From the NCBI RefSeq assembly GCF_900115165.1, contig NZ_FOVP01000013.1:62001-126000 (forward strand): a DNA stretch of 64,000 nucleotides, read 5' to 3'. How positions within the stretch are numbered: position 1 is the first letter of the stretch; every line of letters starts with the position of its first letter. Positions 40,964 to 50,567 of the stretch are shown one piece after another. The DNA is from Roseovarius lutimaris. GTDB taxonomy: Bacteria; Pseudomonadota; Alphaproteobacteria; Rhodobacterales; Rhodobacteraceae. The notes beneath the pieces are model-generated. The model was not told the origin of the DNA. It saw nothing but the letters and a program-made list of their open reading frames with translations, and did no database searches. Position numbers and translations under genes: made by a program.

Positions 40964-42304
40964 TTAGTTGCCGCCGCCGATTACCGACAAACCGCGCAGG
41001 ATATCAATCGCATAGGCCAGTTGATAATCATCTTCGCGTAGTTTGGCCGCCTCTTCGGCGCGGGCGCGATCTTCTTCGATCTGCTTGATCTCATCCTCGG
41101 TCAGGCTGTCGTTTGACAAACGGCCCCGCAGGTCTGCCTCGGAGCGGCTCGGGCGATTTGCGGCGGCTTCATCCTCGGCCGGTGTTTCATCCGCACGGGG
41201 GGGCTGTTGCACAAGGATGTCCGGGCTCACGCCGAGCGCCTGAATAGAGCGGCCCGACGGCGTGTAATAGCGCGCGGTGGTCAGACGCATCGCGCCATTG
41301 CCACGCAGCGGCATGACCGTCTGAACCGAGCCTTTGCCAAAGCTCTTGGTGCCGACAACGATCGCGCGGTGGTGATCCTGAAGCGCGCCGGCAACGATCT
41401 CGGAGGCACTTGCAGAGCCGCCGTTGATCAGCACGACAATCGGCTTGCCATTGGCCAGATCACCGGGCGTCGCATTGAAGCGCTCGCCATCCTGCGGGTT
41501 GCGGCCACGGGTGCTGACGATCTCGCCCTTGTCAAGAAACGCATCCGACACCTTGATCGCCTGCGTCAAAAGCCCGCCGGGATTGTTGCGCAGGTCAAGA
41601 ACGATACCGCTGACACTTTCCTCGCCGCCAAGCTCTTCGATCTTCTCGGCCAATCCGCTTTCAAGGTTGGGATAGGTCTGATCGTTGAAGGTGGTCACCC
41701 GAAGCACCACGGCGTTCTGCTCGACGCGCGCACGCACCGCCGTCAGCTTGATGGTGTCACGAATGATCGACACATCAAACGGTTCCGCCTTGCCTTCGCG
41801 CACAACGGTGATGATGATCTCGCTGCCGACCGGGCCGCGCATCAGGTCGACCGCCTCGTTCAGAGTCAGGCCCAGAACGCTTTCGCCATCGACATGGGTG
41901 ATGAAATCGCCTGATTCCATCCCGGCCTGATCGGCGGGGGTGCCATCCATCGGCGAGACAACTTTGACAAAGCCATCTTCCTGCGTAACCTCGATGCCAA
42001 GGCCCCCAAATTCGCCACGGGTCTGCACCTGCATGTTTTCGGAATCGTCCGGCGACAGATAGCTGGAGTGCGGATCAAGCGAGGTCAGCATGCCGTTGAT
42101 CGCCGCCTCAACCAGATCCTTGGTATCGACATCCTCGACATATTGCGCGCGAATGCGTTCAAAAATATCCCCGAACAGATCAAGCTGTTCGTAAACGTCA
42201 GTAGAATCGGACGCTTCCTGCGCCAAAAGCGGTGCCGCCACCTGGGTTGTCACAATCGCACCGGTCAAAATACCGGCCGAGGCGGCCATCAGGAATTTTT
42301 TCAT
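40964..42304 (-). CDS. ctpA: carboxyl-terminal processing protease (S41 family)
   Basis: Periplasmic serine protease with PDZ domain, 446 residues. The signal peptide is SAGILTGAIVTTQVAAPLLA. The PDZ domain spans about 85-170 (GLGIEVTQEDGFVKVVSPMD). The catalytic Ser is in INGGSASASEIVAGALQDH and the Lys in VVGTKSFGKGSVQTV, the Ser-Lys dyad of S41A peptidases. The C-terminal tail is acidic and charged. It processes envelope proteins or peptidoglycan hydrolases. It lies three bases past envC in the gpmI-envC-ctpA unit. Confidence 0.95.
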   Translation of the reverse strand: MKKFLMAASAGILTGAIVTTQVAAPLLAQEASDSTDVYEQLDLFGDIFERIRAQYVEDVDTKDLVEAAINGMLTSLDPHSSYLSPDDSENMQVQTRGEFGGLGIEVTQEDGFVKVVSPMDGTPADQAGMESGDFITHVDGESVLGLTLNEAVDLMRGPVGSEIIITVVREGKAEPFDVSIIRDTIKLTAVRARVEQNAVVLRVTTFNDQTYPNLESGLAEKIEELGGEESVSGIVLDLRNNPGGLLTQAIKVSDAFLDKGEIVSTRGRNPQDGERFNATPGDLANGKPIVVLINGGSASASEIVAGALQDHHRAIVVGTKSFGKGSVQTVMPLRGNGAMRLTTARYYTPSGRSIQALGVSPDILVQQPPRADETPAEDEAAANRPSRSEADLRGRLSNDSLTEDEIKQIEEDRARAEEAAKLREDDYQLAYAIDILRGLSVIGGGN

Positions 42305-42307
42305 GTT

Positions 42308-43450
42308 TCAGTCATCCTTGTCGGTCTTGAACCACGCAAGCGGGTCCACTGGGGAATTGTCTTGTCTGACCTCAATATAGAGCGTCTGCGTCCGTTCGGA
42401 ACCCATATCCTGAGAATCGGCGGCCAAAAGCAGATCACCCTCTGCGCCCGCACCGCCCATCAACCCGACCGGGCTATTACCGGGAAGCACCTGGCCTGTT
42501 TGACCATAGACAACATCCAACCCGGCAAACACCAGCAAAATCCCCGATTGCGGCTCCAGAATGATCACATTTCCGTAGTCAAGCAAGGGGCCGCGATAGC
42601 GCACCGTCGCCGCCGCCGGGGTGCGCACAAGGGCGCGCGGGCGGGTGGCGACGACAATACCGGGGCGTTTGATGCCTGCGGCGTCGGCCTCGCCTGCACG
42701 GCGCAAAATGGTGCCCTCAACCGGAAGCGGCAAGGCCCCCTTGCGCGCGCTGATATCCGGCAGGCTTCCCGGCGCCTCATCGACCGCGATTTCGCTCAAC
42801 CCGCTGGCAAAGCCCGAAAGAGTCTCGGTCGAGGCGATCAAAAGCGCGGTTTTAACCGGATCTTCGGTAAAGCGGCGCGGCAGGTTGGTGCGCTCGGCCA
42901 TTGCAGCACTAAGCGCGCTGCGGGCTTCTTGCACGCCTTCAAGCCCCTCTTGAAGCTTGTTCGCCGCACTTTGTTGCAGGGCGCGCAGCATACTCAACTC
43001 CTGAACCTTGTCGCGCAGCGACAGGGCGCGCGCATCAAGCGCCGGGGCAACCTCAGAGAGGATCATGCCCGCCCGCGCCGTGCCCACCGGCCCCGCCGGA
43101 TGCATCAGCAAGACCGGCACCGGCGCATTGCCCATGGTTTGAAGCACGCCCAGAAGCTGGGCGATTTCTTCGTCGCGCGCGCGCAATTCGGCGGCAAGCG
43201 CCTGTTCGCGCACCGCCGCCCGGCGCAGCCCGTCGCGCATCGCCTCAAGCCCGTCCTCGAAGGCGGTGATCGTCTCGGTCAGCGCCTTGACGCGATTTTG
43301 CGCGCCCTCGGCCTTGCCAAGCGCCTCTGACGCGCGGCCAAGCCGCTCTGACGCCGCAAGCGCCGCCGTGGCCGGATCGGGCGAGGTCTGCGCCATCGCG
43401 GGCTGCGACAAGCCCAATCCGACACAGAAAAGAGCGCGCAATATCATCAT
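42308..43450 (-). CDS. envC: EnvC-like murein hydrolase activator with degenerate LytM domain
   Basis: Exported protein of 380 residues: signal peptide, a long coiled coil (about 25-205, rich in ALAASERLGRASEALGKAEG-type heptads), then a C-terminal LytM/M23 domain (about 265-375). The zinc ligands of active LytM enzymes (HxxxD and HxH) are missing: GNVIILEPQSGILLVFAGLD occupies the catalytic region. It is therefore an amidase activator, as E. coli EnvC is, working in septal cell-wall splitting. The start overlaps the gpmI stop (ATGA). The gpmI-envC-ctpA order is common in alphaproteobacteria. Confidence 0.88.
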   Translation of the reverse strand: MMILRALFCVGLGLSQPAMAQTSPDPATAALAASERLGRASEALGKAEGAQNRVKALTETITAFEDGLEAMRDGLRRAAVREQALAAELRARDEEIAQLLGVLQTMGNAPVPVLLMHPAGPVGTARAGMILSEVAPALDARALSLRDKVQELSMLRALQQSAANKLQEGLEGVQEARSALSAAMAERTNLPRRFTEDPVKTALLIASTETLSGFASGLSEIAVDEAPGSLPDISARKGALPLPVEGTILRRAGEADAAGIKRPGIVVATRPRALVRTPAAATVRYRGPLLDYGNVIILEPQSGILLVFAGLDVVYGQTGQVLPGNSPVGLMGGAGAEGDLLLAADSQDMGSERTQTLYIEVRQDNSPVDPLAWFKTDKDD

Positions 43451-44967
43451 GTTATCAGGCTTTTTCCGGTCATTTCCTCGGGCTTTGGCAGGTTCATCAA
43501 TTCAAGCAGCGTCGGCGCCAGATCGGCCAACCGCCCGCCGGATCGCAGATGCGCGCCCGCAGGCCCCCCGACCAGAATAACCGGCACCGGATTGAGCGTA
43601 TGCGCGGTATGCGGCCCCCCCGTGACCGGATCAACCATCACTTCGCAATTGCCGTGATCGGCCGTCACGACCATCGCGCCCCCCACCTCGTCCAACGCCT
43701 CGACCACCCGGCCAAGGCCCTGATCCACCGCTTCGCAGGCCTTGATCGCGGCCTTTAGGTTGCCGGTATGTCCCACCATGTCGGGATTGGCATAGTTCAC
43801 CACGATCAGATCATAGTCTTCATGGATCGCGCTGACAAAGTGCGATGTGACCTCATCCGCCGACATCTCGGGCTGCAAATCATAGGTCGCCACATGCGGC
43901 GAGGCGGCCATATAGCGATCTTCGCCGGGTTCGGGCACTTCCTTGCCCCCGTTCAGGAAAAAGGTGACATGCGGGTATTTCTCGGTTTCTGCCAGATGGA
44001 ACTGTCGCAGGCCCTGCTTGGCCACCCATTCGCCAAGCGTGTTGTTGATATCGCGCGACGGAAATACCGTGTCATACCAGGCATTATGCGCCTGGGAATA
44101 TTCCACCATCCCCAAAAGCGCCGCCCATTCGGGCCGTTTTTCCCGGTCAAAGCTGATAAATGCCGGATCGGCAATCGCCTGAAGAATCTCGCGCGACCGG
44201 TCGGCCCGGAAATTGAGGCAAAACACCCCGTCACCGTCGCGCGCGCCAGAGTAGTCCCCAATCGCACTGGCGGCGACAAATTCATCGGATTCAGAGCGCA
44301 CATAGGCATTGGTCACCGCAGTGCGCGGGCTGGCACACCGGATGCCCTTGCCGCCAACAATGGCGTCATAGGCCTCTTGCACGCGCGCCCAGCGATTGTC
44401 GCGATCCATGGCAAAATACCGCCCGATCACGGTGGCGATCCTGACCCCTTCGGGAAGCATCTCGGCAAGGCGTTCAAAGTAGACGCGTGCCGATTTCGGC
44501 GCCACATCGCGCCCGTCGGTCAGCGCATGCAAAACCACCGGCACACCGGCATCGGTCATCGCCTTGGCGGCGGCAACGATATGGGTCAGGTGGCCATGCA
44601 CCCCGCCATCCGACACCAGGCCAATCAGATGCGCGCGCCCACCGCTTTTCTGCAACTTGGCGATAAAGCCTTGCAGGGCGGCATTGTCAAAAAAGCTGCC
44701 GTCTTCAATCGCCAGATCAATCTGGCCCAGATCCATCGCCACCACCCGACCGGCGCCGATATTGGTGTGCCCAACCTCGGAATTGCCCATTTGCCCACGC
44801 GGCAGGCCAACGTCGGGGCCATGGGTGATCAGGGTGTCATTGGGACAGCGCGCCATCAGCCGGTCAAAGGTCGGGGTCTTGGCCAGATACGGCGCGTTCG
44901 CCTCGGTATGCTCACTCAGGCCCCAGCCATCCAGAATACATAAAACGACGGGTTTTGGGGTACGCAT
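43447..44967 (-). CDS. gpmI: 2,3-bisphosphoglycerate-independent phosphoglycerate mutase
   Basis: Glycolytic/gluconeogenic interconversion of 3- and 2-phosphoglycerate with two metal ions. It has 506 residues, the usual length. The N-terminus PKPVVLCILDGWGLSEHTEA carries the first metal aspartate, and the nucleophile serine is in GQMGNSEVGHTNIGAGR. The C-terminal phosphatase motif is MVVTADHGNCEVM. First gene of the gpmI-envC-ctpA unit. Confidence 0.96.
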   Translation of the reverse strand: MRTPKPVVLCILDGWGLSEHTEANAPYLAKTPTFDRLMARCPNDTLITHGPDVGLPRGQMGNSEVGHTNIGAGRVVAMDLGQIDLAIEDGSFFDNAALQGFIAKLQKSGGRAHLIGLVSDGGVHGHLTHIVAAAKAMTDAGVPVVLHALTDGRDVAPKSARVYFERLAEMLPEGVRIATVIGRYFAMDRDNRWARVQEAYDAIVGGKGIRCASPRTAVTNAYVRSESDEFVAASAIGDYSGARDGDGVFCLNFRADRSREILQAIADPAFISFDREKRPEWAALLGMVEYSQAHNAWYDTVFPSRDINNTLGEWVAKQGLRQFHLAETEKYPHVTFFLNGGKEVPEPGEDRYMAASPHVATYDLQPEMSADEVTSHFVSAIHEDYDLIVVNYANPDMVGHTGNLKAAIKACEAVDQGLGRVVEALDEVGGAMVVTADHGNCEVMVDPVTGGPHTAHTLNPVPVILVGGPAGAHLRSGGRLADLAPTLLELMNLPKPEEMTGKSLIT

Positions 44968-45077
44968 AACGGCTCCTGGCTTGGTCTTGCCCGCCTTCTA
45001 TCCCCTTAGCGCGTCGGGGTGAACCGGTTTAGCGCTAGCACTTTCGCCCGTGCACAAAATACCGCAGGCGCAAACGC

Positions 45078-45105
45078 AAAACGCGGCCCCGTTTCGGGGG
45101 CCGCG
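45078..45105 (-). terminator. rho-independent terminator of the cold-shock gene
   Basis: On the minus strand CGCGGCCCC (45105-45097) pairs with GGGGCCGCG (45090-45082), followed by TTTT and a further T-rich stretch. The 9-bp GC stem 27 bases past the cold-shock stop is a strong terminator. Confidence 0.88.
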
Positions 45106-45131
45106 CCTGTAATCTTAACCGATGCTAAGGC

Positions 45132-45338
45132 TTATGCCAGAGCGAGGTTGATCGCGCTTTCGCGGCCGTCACGGCCGGCTTCGATGTCAAATGTTACTTT
45201 TTGATCATCTGCAAGACCCGACAAGCCCGACCGTTCTACAGCCGAGATGTGTACGAAAACGTCTTTGCTGCCGCCATCGGGGGCAATAAAGCCGAAGCCT
45301 TTAGTTGTGTTGAACCATTTCACGGTGCCAGTAGCCAT
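45132..45338 (-). CDS. cold-shock protein (CspA family)
   Basis: A 68-residue nucleic-acid-binding OB fold. The RNA-binding motifs are clear: [19 protein letters not shown] (RNP1) and DVFVHISAV (RNP2). It acts as an RNA chaperone and may be one of several paralogues. SD AGGAG lies about ten bases before the ATG. The 200-bp region upstream (45339-45539) contains a GCTGC/GCAGC hairpin that could be part of a temperature-responsive leader. Confidence 0.96.
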   Translation of the reverse strand: MATGTVKWFNTTKGFGFIAPDGGSKDVFVHISAVERSGLSGLADDQKVTFDIEAGRDGRESAINLALA

Positions 45339-45539
45339 ATCCGTGTTCTCCTAATCTAAATGCTGCCCGCGTTGGTGCGGCAGCCCGGCAAGGTATGTCT
45401 GTATCGAAGACTGAGCGCCGGTTTAGGGAGACAGCAGGTCGAAATAGAATAACGTTCGCAAGGTGCATATGAGGGCAAGTCGCAAAAATTGCAAGGTATT
45501 TCCACGCTTGCCCCCGATATTAAAGCGGAATTATGCCGC

Positions 45540-47195
45540 CTATCGCACGAATTTCTTGTGCTTCACGCGCTTGGGTTCAAGGGCGTCGGGGCCAAGGCGG
45601 CGCTTTTTGTCCTCTTCATAATCGCTGAAGGCGCCTTCGAACCATTCGACATGCGCGTCGCCCTCAAAGGCAAGAATATGGGTGCAAATCCGATCGAGGA
45701 AAAAGCGGTCGTGGCTGATGACCACGGCGCAGCCTGCGAAATCAACCAGCGCATCCTCAAGCGCGCGCAGGGTTTCCACGTCAAGATCGTTGGTCGGCTC
45801 ATCGAGCAGCAAGACATTGCCGCCATCCTTGAGCAGCCGCGCCATGTGCACCCGGTTGCGCTCACCGCCGGACAAAAGCGAAACTTTCTTTTGCTGATCG
45901 CCGCCCTTGAAGTTGAACGACGAACAATAGGCGCGTGCATTCACCTCGGCATCGCCCAGTTTGATGATGTCCTTGCCGTCGGCAATCGCCTCCCAGACGT
46001 TGTCATTCGGGGCCAGATCGTCGCGCGACTGATCCACATAAGAGAGCTTGACCGTATCGCCAAACTCGATGGTGCCGGAATCCGGGGCTTCCTGTCCGGT
46101 CAGGGTCTTGAACAGCGTCGATTTCCCCGCGCCGTTGGGGCCGATCACCCCGACAATGCCGCCCGGCGGCAGCGAAAAGCTAAGGTCTTCGATCAAGAGC
46201 TTGTCGCCCATGTGTTTGGTCAGGCCGTTCACCTCGATTACCTTGTTGCCAAGGCGCGGGCCGTTGGGGATCACGATCTGCGCGCGGGCCAGTTTTTCAC
46301 GCTCGGATTGCCCGGCCAGCTCGTTATAGGCGTTGATCCGGGCCTTTTGCTTGGCTTGGCGCGCCTTTTGGCCCTGCCGCATCCAGTCAAGTTCGCGCTC
46401 AAGCGTCTTTTGCTTGGATTTATCCTCGCGCGCCTCCTGGCTCAGCCGCTTGGCCTTTTGTTCAAGCCAGGACGAATAATTGCCCTCATAGGGCACGCCG
46501 CGACCGCGATCCAGTTCGAGAATCCAGCTGGTGATGTCGTCAAGGAAATACCGGTCGTGGGTCACGATCAGGATCGTGCCCTTATAGTCGATCAGATGCT
46601 GTTGCAGCCAGGCGATGGTCTCGGCGTCAAGGTGGTTGGTCGGTTCGTCCAACAGCAGCATTTCAGGCGCTTCCAGCAACAGCTTGCACAGGGCGACACG
46701 ACGGCGTTCACCGCCAGACAGGCTCTCGACATCGGCGTCATCGGGCGGACAGCGCAGCGCTTCCATCGAGATATCGACCTGCGAATCCAGATCCCAGAGG
46801 TTCTGGCTGTCGATTTCATCCTGCAACTGCGCCATCTCGTCGGCGGTCTCGTCGCTGTAGTTCATCGCCAGCTCGTTGAAGCGATCAAGCTTGGCTTTCT
46901 TGGCCGCAACGCCGAGCATGACGTTGTCCCGCACGTTGAGTGCCGGATCAAGATGCGGTTCCTGCGGCAGATAGCCGACCTTGGCGCCCTCGGCGGCCCA
47001 GGCCTCGCCGGTGAAGTCAGTATCGAGCCCAGCCATGATCTTCATCAGGGTCGATTTACCCGACCCGTTCACGCCCACCACGCCGATTTTGACACCGGGC
47101 AGAAAGCTAAGGTGAATGTCCTCGAAACATTTCTTGCCGCCCGGATAGGTCTTGGAGACCCCCTGCATGTGATAGACGTATTGATAGGCTGCCAT
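45540..47195 (-). CDS. ettA: energy-dependent translational throttle protein EttA (ABC-F)
   Basis: Soluble ribosome-associated ATPase of 551 residues with two ABC domains. Domain 1 has GVNGSGKST and LSGGERRRVALCKLLL; domain 2 has GPNGAGKSTLFK and LSGGERNRVHMARLL. The linker (about 240-310, SQEARE, RELDWMRQGQKARQAK) is the P-site tRNA interaction motif. EttA gates entry into elongation according to ATP/ADP. It is isolated, with a large antisense open frame that is only a shadow. Confidence 0.96.
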   Translation of the reverse strand: MAAYQYVYHMQGVSKTYPGGKKCFEDIHLSFLPGVKIGVVGVNGSGKSTLMKIMAGLDTDFTGEAWAAEGAKVGYLPQEPHLDPALNVRDNVMLGVAAKKAKLDRFNELAMNYSDETADEMAQLQDEIDSQNLWDLDSQVDISMEALRCPPDDADVESLSGGERRRVALCKLLLEAPEMLLLDEPTNHLDAETIAWLQQHLIDYKGTILIVTHDRYFLDDITSWILELDRGRGVPYEGNYSSWLEQKAKRLSQEAREDKSKQKTLERELDWMRQGQKARQAKQKARINAYNELAGQSEREKLARAQIVIPNGPRLGNKVIEVNGLTKHMGDKLLIEDLSFSLPPGGIVGVIGPNGAGKSTLFKTLTGQEAPDSGTIEFGDTVKLSYVDQSRDDLAPNDNVWEAIADGKDIIKLGDAEVNARAYCSSFNFKGGDQQKKVSLLSGGERNRVHMARLLKDGGNVLLLDEPTNDLDVETLRALEDALVDFAGCAVVISHDRFFLDRICTHILAFEGDAHVEWFEGAFSDYEEDKKRRLGPDALEPKRVKHKKFVR

Positions 47196-47267
47196 GTGAT
47201 GCCGCTCCGCTTGGGTATCTGTAATCCACCGCAGGTGATAACGCCCATGGCGCGCAGGGGCAATGGG

Positions 47268-49136
47268 CTAGCGCAGAGAGCGCACCGACGCGGGCGCGGG
47301 CACAGGTGCAACGCCAAAGGGCCTGGACTTTGGCAGCGGATCATGCCCAGACATCCAGGTGATCAAATCCTCGCGGCTCATCGGGCGGGCAAGGCCAAAG
47401 CCCTGAATGACCGGACAATTGGCACGGCGCAGCATACTCAGCTGACCTTCGGTTTCGACACCTTCCGCCACCACCTGCATGTCCAGCAGGGTACAGAGGC
47501 GGATAATGGCGCGCACGATCACCCGGTTGCGCGGATCACTGTCCAGCCGCGCGATCATCGAGCGATCAAGCTTGATCGCGTCAATCTCGAAGGTGGCCAT
47601 ATGCGACAGGCCGGCATAGCCGGTGCCGAAATCATCAAGCGCCACACGCACGCCAAGCCGCTTGAGGCGCTCGACGGCGGTCACGATATCATGGCCGCTG
47701 CCGTCAAGGATGGTGGTTTCCAGCACCTCGATACAGATATGTTCCGGTCGCAAACCGCGTGACTGAAGCCCCCAATCCAACAGGCCAGGATAATTCACAT
47801 CCGCCAGAATCGAGGCCGAGACATTGATCGACATGGTCATCTGGTCAAAACCGGCGGCATGCAGTTCGGCCAGCGCATCAAGCGCCATGTTCATCGACAG
47901 ATAGTCGATATCTGCCAGTATCCCCAGACCATCGGCCGCCGCTAGAAAGGCCGAGGGCGGCAACAGGCCACGGCGCGGGTGGCGCCAGCGCACCAGCGCC
48001 TCGCAGCCGCAAATCCGGTGATCCGACAGGCGAAGCTGGGGCTGGAGAAAAATTTCAAACTGTTCGCTCGCCAGGGCCTCGCGCAGGTCGCGCGCCAGCT
48101 CCTGCCGGGCTTTCTGGGCTTGCCCCAGATGCGGCGTGTAGCAAACAACCTGACCGCGCCCACGCGCCTTGGCACTGTAAAGCGCCTGATCGGCGCGCTG
48201 AATCAACGCCTCGCCGGTTTCGGCAAGGCGGTCGGGCATGCAGGCCCCGATTGAGGCACCGATGCGAATCGTCTGGTCCTGCCAGATCAACGGCTGCGCC
48301 AGTGTTTCCAGAACGCCATTGGCCCGCTCGATCAATGCCACCTTGTCGCCGGGCCGCAGGCAGATCAACAGAAACTCATCCCCGCCGGTCCGGCACGCCA
48401 GATCGCCAGGCGCGCATTTCTCCTTCAGTGCGCGCGCCACATGCACCAGCGTGGCATCCCCCGCGCCGTGGCCAAGCGTGTCATTGATATCCTTGAACTT
48501 GTCGATATCAATCACCAGAACGCCGATCTCGCCGCGCGCAACATGATCCGTGACCAGCTTGGAGTGAAGGTAATCCCCAAGCTTCTTGCGATTGGCCAGA
48601 CCGGTAAGATCATCGTGATGCGCGCTGCGCTTGAGATCGACCTGAATCTGGCGCAACGCCAGTTCGGTATTCACCTGATCGGTCACATCGCGACAGGTCA
48701 CCACGACCTTTTTCTGATGCGGTTCGGGGCCGAGATCCAGCATCGCAAAACTCTGCTGGTTCCAGAACACCTGACCATTGCGCCGCACGTTCCGGTTAAG
48801 CTGATAGCGGCGAAACAGCGGGCTTTCGGGATCATAGCGAAACCTCTCAACCGCATCCCGGTCGGGGCGTTCATTGTCCGGCAGGATAAAGTCCTGCGGC
48901 TTGCGGCCGCGCATTTCCTCAAGGCTCCAGCCATACATGTCCTCGCAGGCCGGGTTCGCCCATTCGATCCGCGCCTCGATATCCTGCACCACGATGCCAT
49001 CGCGAGCCTGTTCAAGGATCAGCCCATAGACCGATTGCATCGCCTCAAGGCCCTCCGGGCGATCTGACCTTGCCTTGTTCTGCACGCCTTTTAGCACCTG
49101 CACGAAATCCCCGATTTTTGCAGTCCTTCGTGCCAT
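47268..49136 (-). CDS. PAS-GGDEF-EAL bifunctional cyclic-di-GMP protein
   Basis: A 622-residue signalling protein from the ATG at 49136. A PAS domain (about 40-160, YGLILEQARDGIVVQDIEA) is followed by GGDEF (about 175-345) and EAL (about 360-600). The GGDEF loop is intact (RTGGDEFLLI); the inhibitory site RxxD five residues upstream reads APGD, so product inhibition may be absent. EAL motifs are complete: CEALVRWRHP, ALDDFGTGYAGLSHM and VVAEGVETEGQL. Both activities are possible. No membrane helices, so cytosolic. Start uncertain: no clear SD. Confidence 0.92.
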   Translation of the reverse strand: MARRTAKIGDFVQVLKGVQNKARSDRPEGLEAMQSVYGLILEQARDGIVVQDIEARIEWANPACEDMYGWSLEEMRGRKPQDFILPDNERPDRDAVERFRYDPESPLFRRYQLNRNVRRNGQVFWNQQSFAMLDLGPEPHQKKVVVTCRDVTDQVNTELALRQIQVDLKRSAHHDDLTGLANRKKLGDYLHSKLVTDHVARGEIGVLVIDIDKFKDINDTLGHGAGDATLVHVARALKEKCAPGDLACRTGGDEFLLICLRPGDKVALIERANGVLETLAQPLIWQDQTIRIGASIGACMPDRLAETGEALIQRADQALYSAKARGRGQVVCYTPHLGQAQKARQELARDLREALASEQFEIFLQPQLRLSDHRICGCEALVRWRHPRRGLLPPSAFLAAADGLGILADIDYLSMNMALDALAELHAAGFDQMTMSINVSASILADVNYPGLLDWGLQSRGLRPEHICIEVLETTILDGSGHDIVTAVERLKRLGVRVALDDFGTGYAGLSHMATFEIDAIKLDRSMIARLDSDPRNRVIVRAIIRLCTLLDMQVVAEGVETEGQLSMLRRANCPVIQGFGLARPMSREDLITWMSGHDPLPKSRPFGVAPVPAPASVRSLR

Positions 49137-49295
49137 TCTAGGCAAGGCAAAGTTAACAGAGCATGGCGCCCAGCCCCCCTTCGGCAAATAAACTCGATAA
49201 AGTTTTACAGACCGCGCGCCACAACTTATCCGTTGCCCGATGCGCAAAAGGCACGCCATAGTGGTCGCGACCATCACCCCGGAGGAACACCGGCC

Positions 49296-50504
49296 ATGCC
49301 CCGCGCCCTGAGCCATCTGTCATGCGCGTTACTGCTCGCTCTTTCGCTGGCGCTTGCGGGCTGTGGCGGTGCGCGCGCGGTGAGCGAAGTCGACGTTATG
49401 CCACCCACTTCGGGCGATGACCTGCGGCTTTATTACATCACCGACCGAAACCCAAGCCGCCCCGACGAGGGCGCGCTGATCTATACAGCCACGCGCAGTT
49501 CCTCGATGGCCCATGGCACCGCCCATCTGAGCCGCGTGGGCACCGGCAAGCACCCACGGCTCACGTACCTCCACGAGGCGCTGCGCTTTCCAGCGACACC
49601 GCTGCCTTTTTCGCAGGACAAGGGTGCCATTCTGCCCGACCTTGCCGCCACTGCGCGCTACGGCGAAAGCTCATCCACCCTGAAGGCAGAGCTTTCACAG
49701 GCGCTGCGCGAGAGCGGGCAAGACGAGGTTCTGCTTTATGTGCATGGCTTTAACAGCAACTTTGAGGAGTCAATCGAAACCCTTGCCCGCGTCTGGCGCA
49801 GCGTCGGCGAAGGGCCGGTGCCGCTTGCCTATAGCTGGCCTGCGGGCAATCCGGGGCTTTTCGGCTATTTCAAGGATCGCGAAAGCGGCGAGTTTTCGAT
49901 CTTTCACCTCAAGGAAACTCTGCGCCTGATCACCGCCACACCGGGGGTGGGGCGCATCCATATCATCGCCCATAGCCGCGGCAGCGACGTGGTGACCACT
50001 GCGCTGCGGGAATTGGTGATCGAGACCCGCGCCGCCGGGCGCAACCCGCGCCAGAGCCTGCGGATCGAGAACCTTATCCTGGCCGCGCCCGATCTTGATT
50101 TCGGCGTGGTGCGTCAACGTCTGGTTGCCGAAAAATTCGGCCCCGCCTTTGGCCGGATCACCGTTTACATCAACCCCGAGGACAGCGCCCTTGGTCTGGC
50201 CCAGACTCTGATGGCGGGCACCCGCTTTGGCCGCATTTCCTATAATGAGCTTGATCCGAAAGAGCGCGACATCTTCGCCCTGATCGGCAATGTGGATTTC
50301 ATCAATGTCAGTGCCGTTGCCGGTAAATCAAGCCATGCCTATTTTCGCAACAACCCCGAAGTGCTGATGGATATGGCCGCGCTGCTAAGTTCCGAGGCGC
50401 CCCCCGACAGCCCTAGGCGCAACCTGATCCACACCGAGGCCAATTTCTGGCGCCTGCTGTTGCCGCGCGATCTGCGCGCGCCGATTGATCGTGTCGATCG
50501 CTGA
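49296..50504 (+). CDS. lipoprotein alpha/beta hydrolase (DUF900 family)
   Basis: A 402-residue envelope protein. The lipoprotein signal ends LALSLALAGCGG with Cys near 22. The hydrolase core has VLLYVHGFNSNFEESIETLA (oxyanion region), the serine nucleophile in HIIAHSRGSDVVTTAL (a variant of GxSxG) and an aspartate in ILAAPDLDFG. DUF900 members are serine esterase-like; the substrate is unknown. SD GGAGG lies nine bases before the ATG at 49296. It begins a plus-strand run with nadD and dacB. Confidence 0.85.
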   Translation: MPRALSHLSCALLLALSLALAGCGGARAVSEVDVMPPTSGDDLRLYYITDRNPSRPDEGALIYTATRSSSMAHGTAHLSRVGTGKHPRLTYLHEALRFPATPLPFSQDKGAILPDLAATARYGESSSTLKAELSQALRESGQDEVLLYVHGFNSNFEESIETLARVWRSVGEGPVPLAYSWPAGNPGLFGYFKDRESGEFSIFHLKETLRLITATPGVGRIHIIAHSRGSDVVTTALRELVIETRAAGRNPRQSLRIENLILAAPDLDFGVVRQRLVAEKFGPAFGRITVYINPEDSALGLAQTLMAGTRFGRISYNELDPKERDIFALIGNVDFINVSAVAGKSSHAYFRNNPEVLMDMAALLSSEAPPDSPRRNLIHTEANFWRLLLPRDLRAPIDRVDR

Positions 50505-50567
50505 TCGCCCGCGCCTTGACCTGTGTTTTCGCTTTACACTGCGCGCGTGGCTCGCAATGAAAGGGCG

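Noticed and set aside
45489..47762. A 757-codon plus-strand open frame
   Set aside because: It lies antisense to ettA, whose two ABC domains are fully conserved. High GC leaves long open frames on the opposite strand, and the translation has no domain or export signal.
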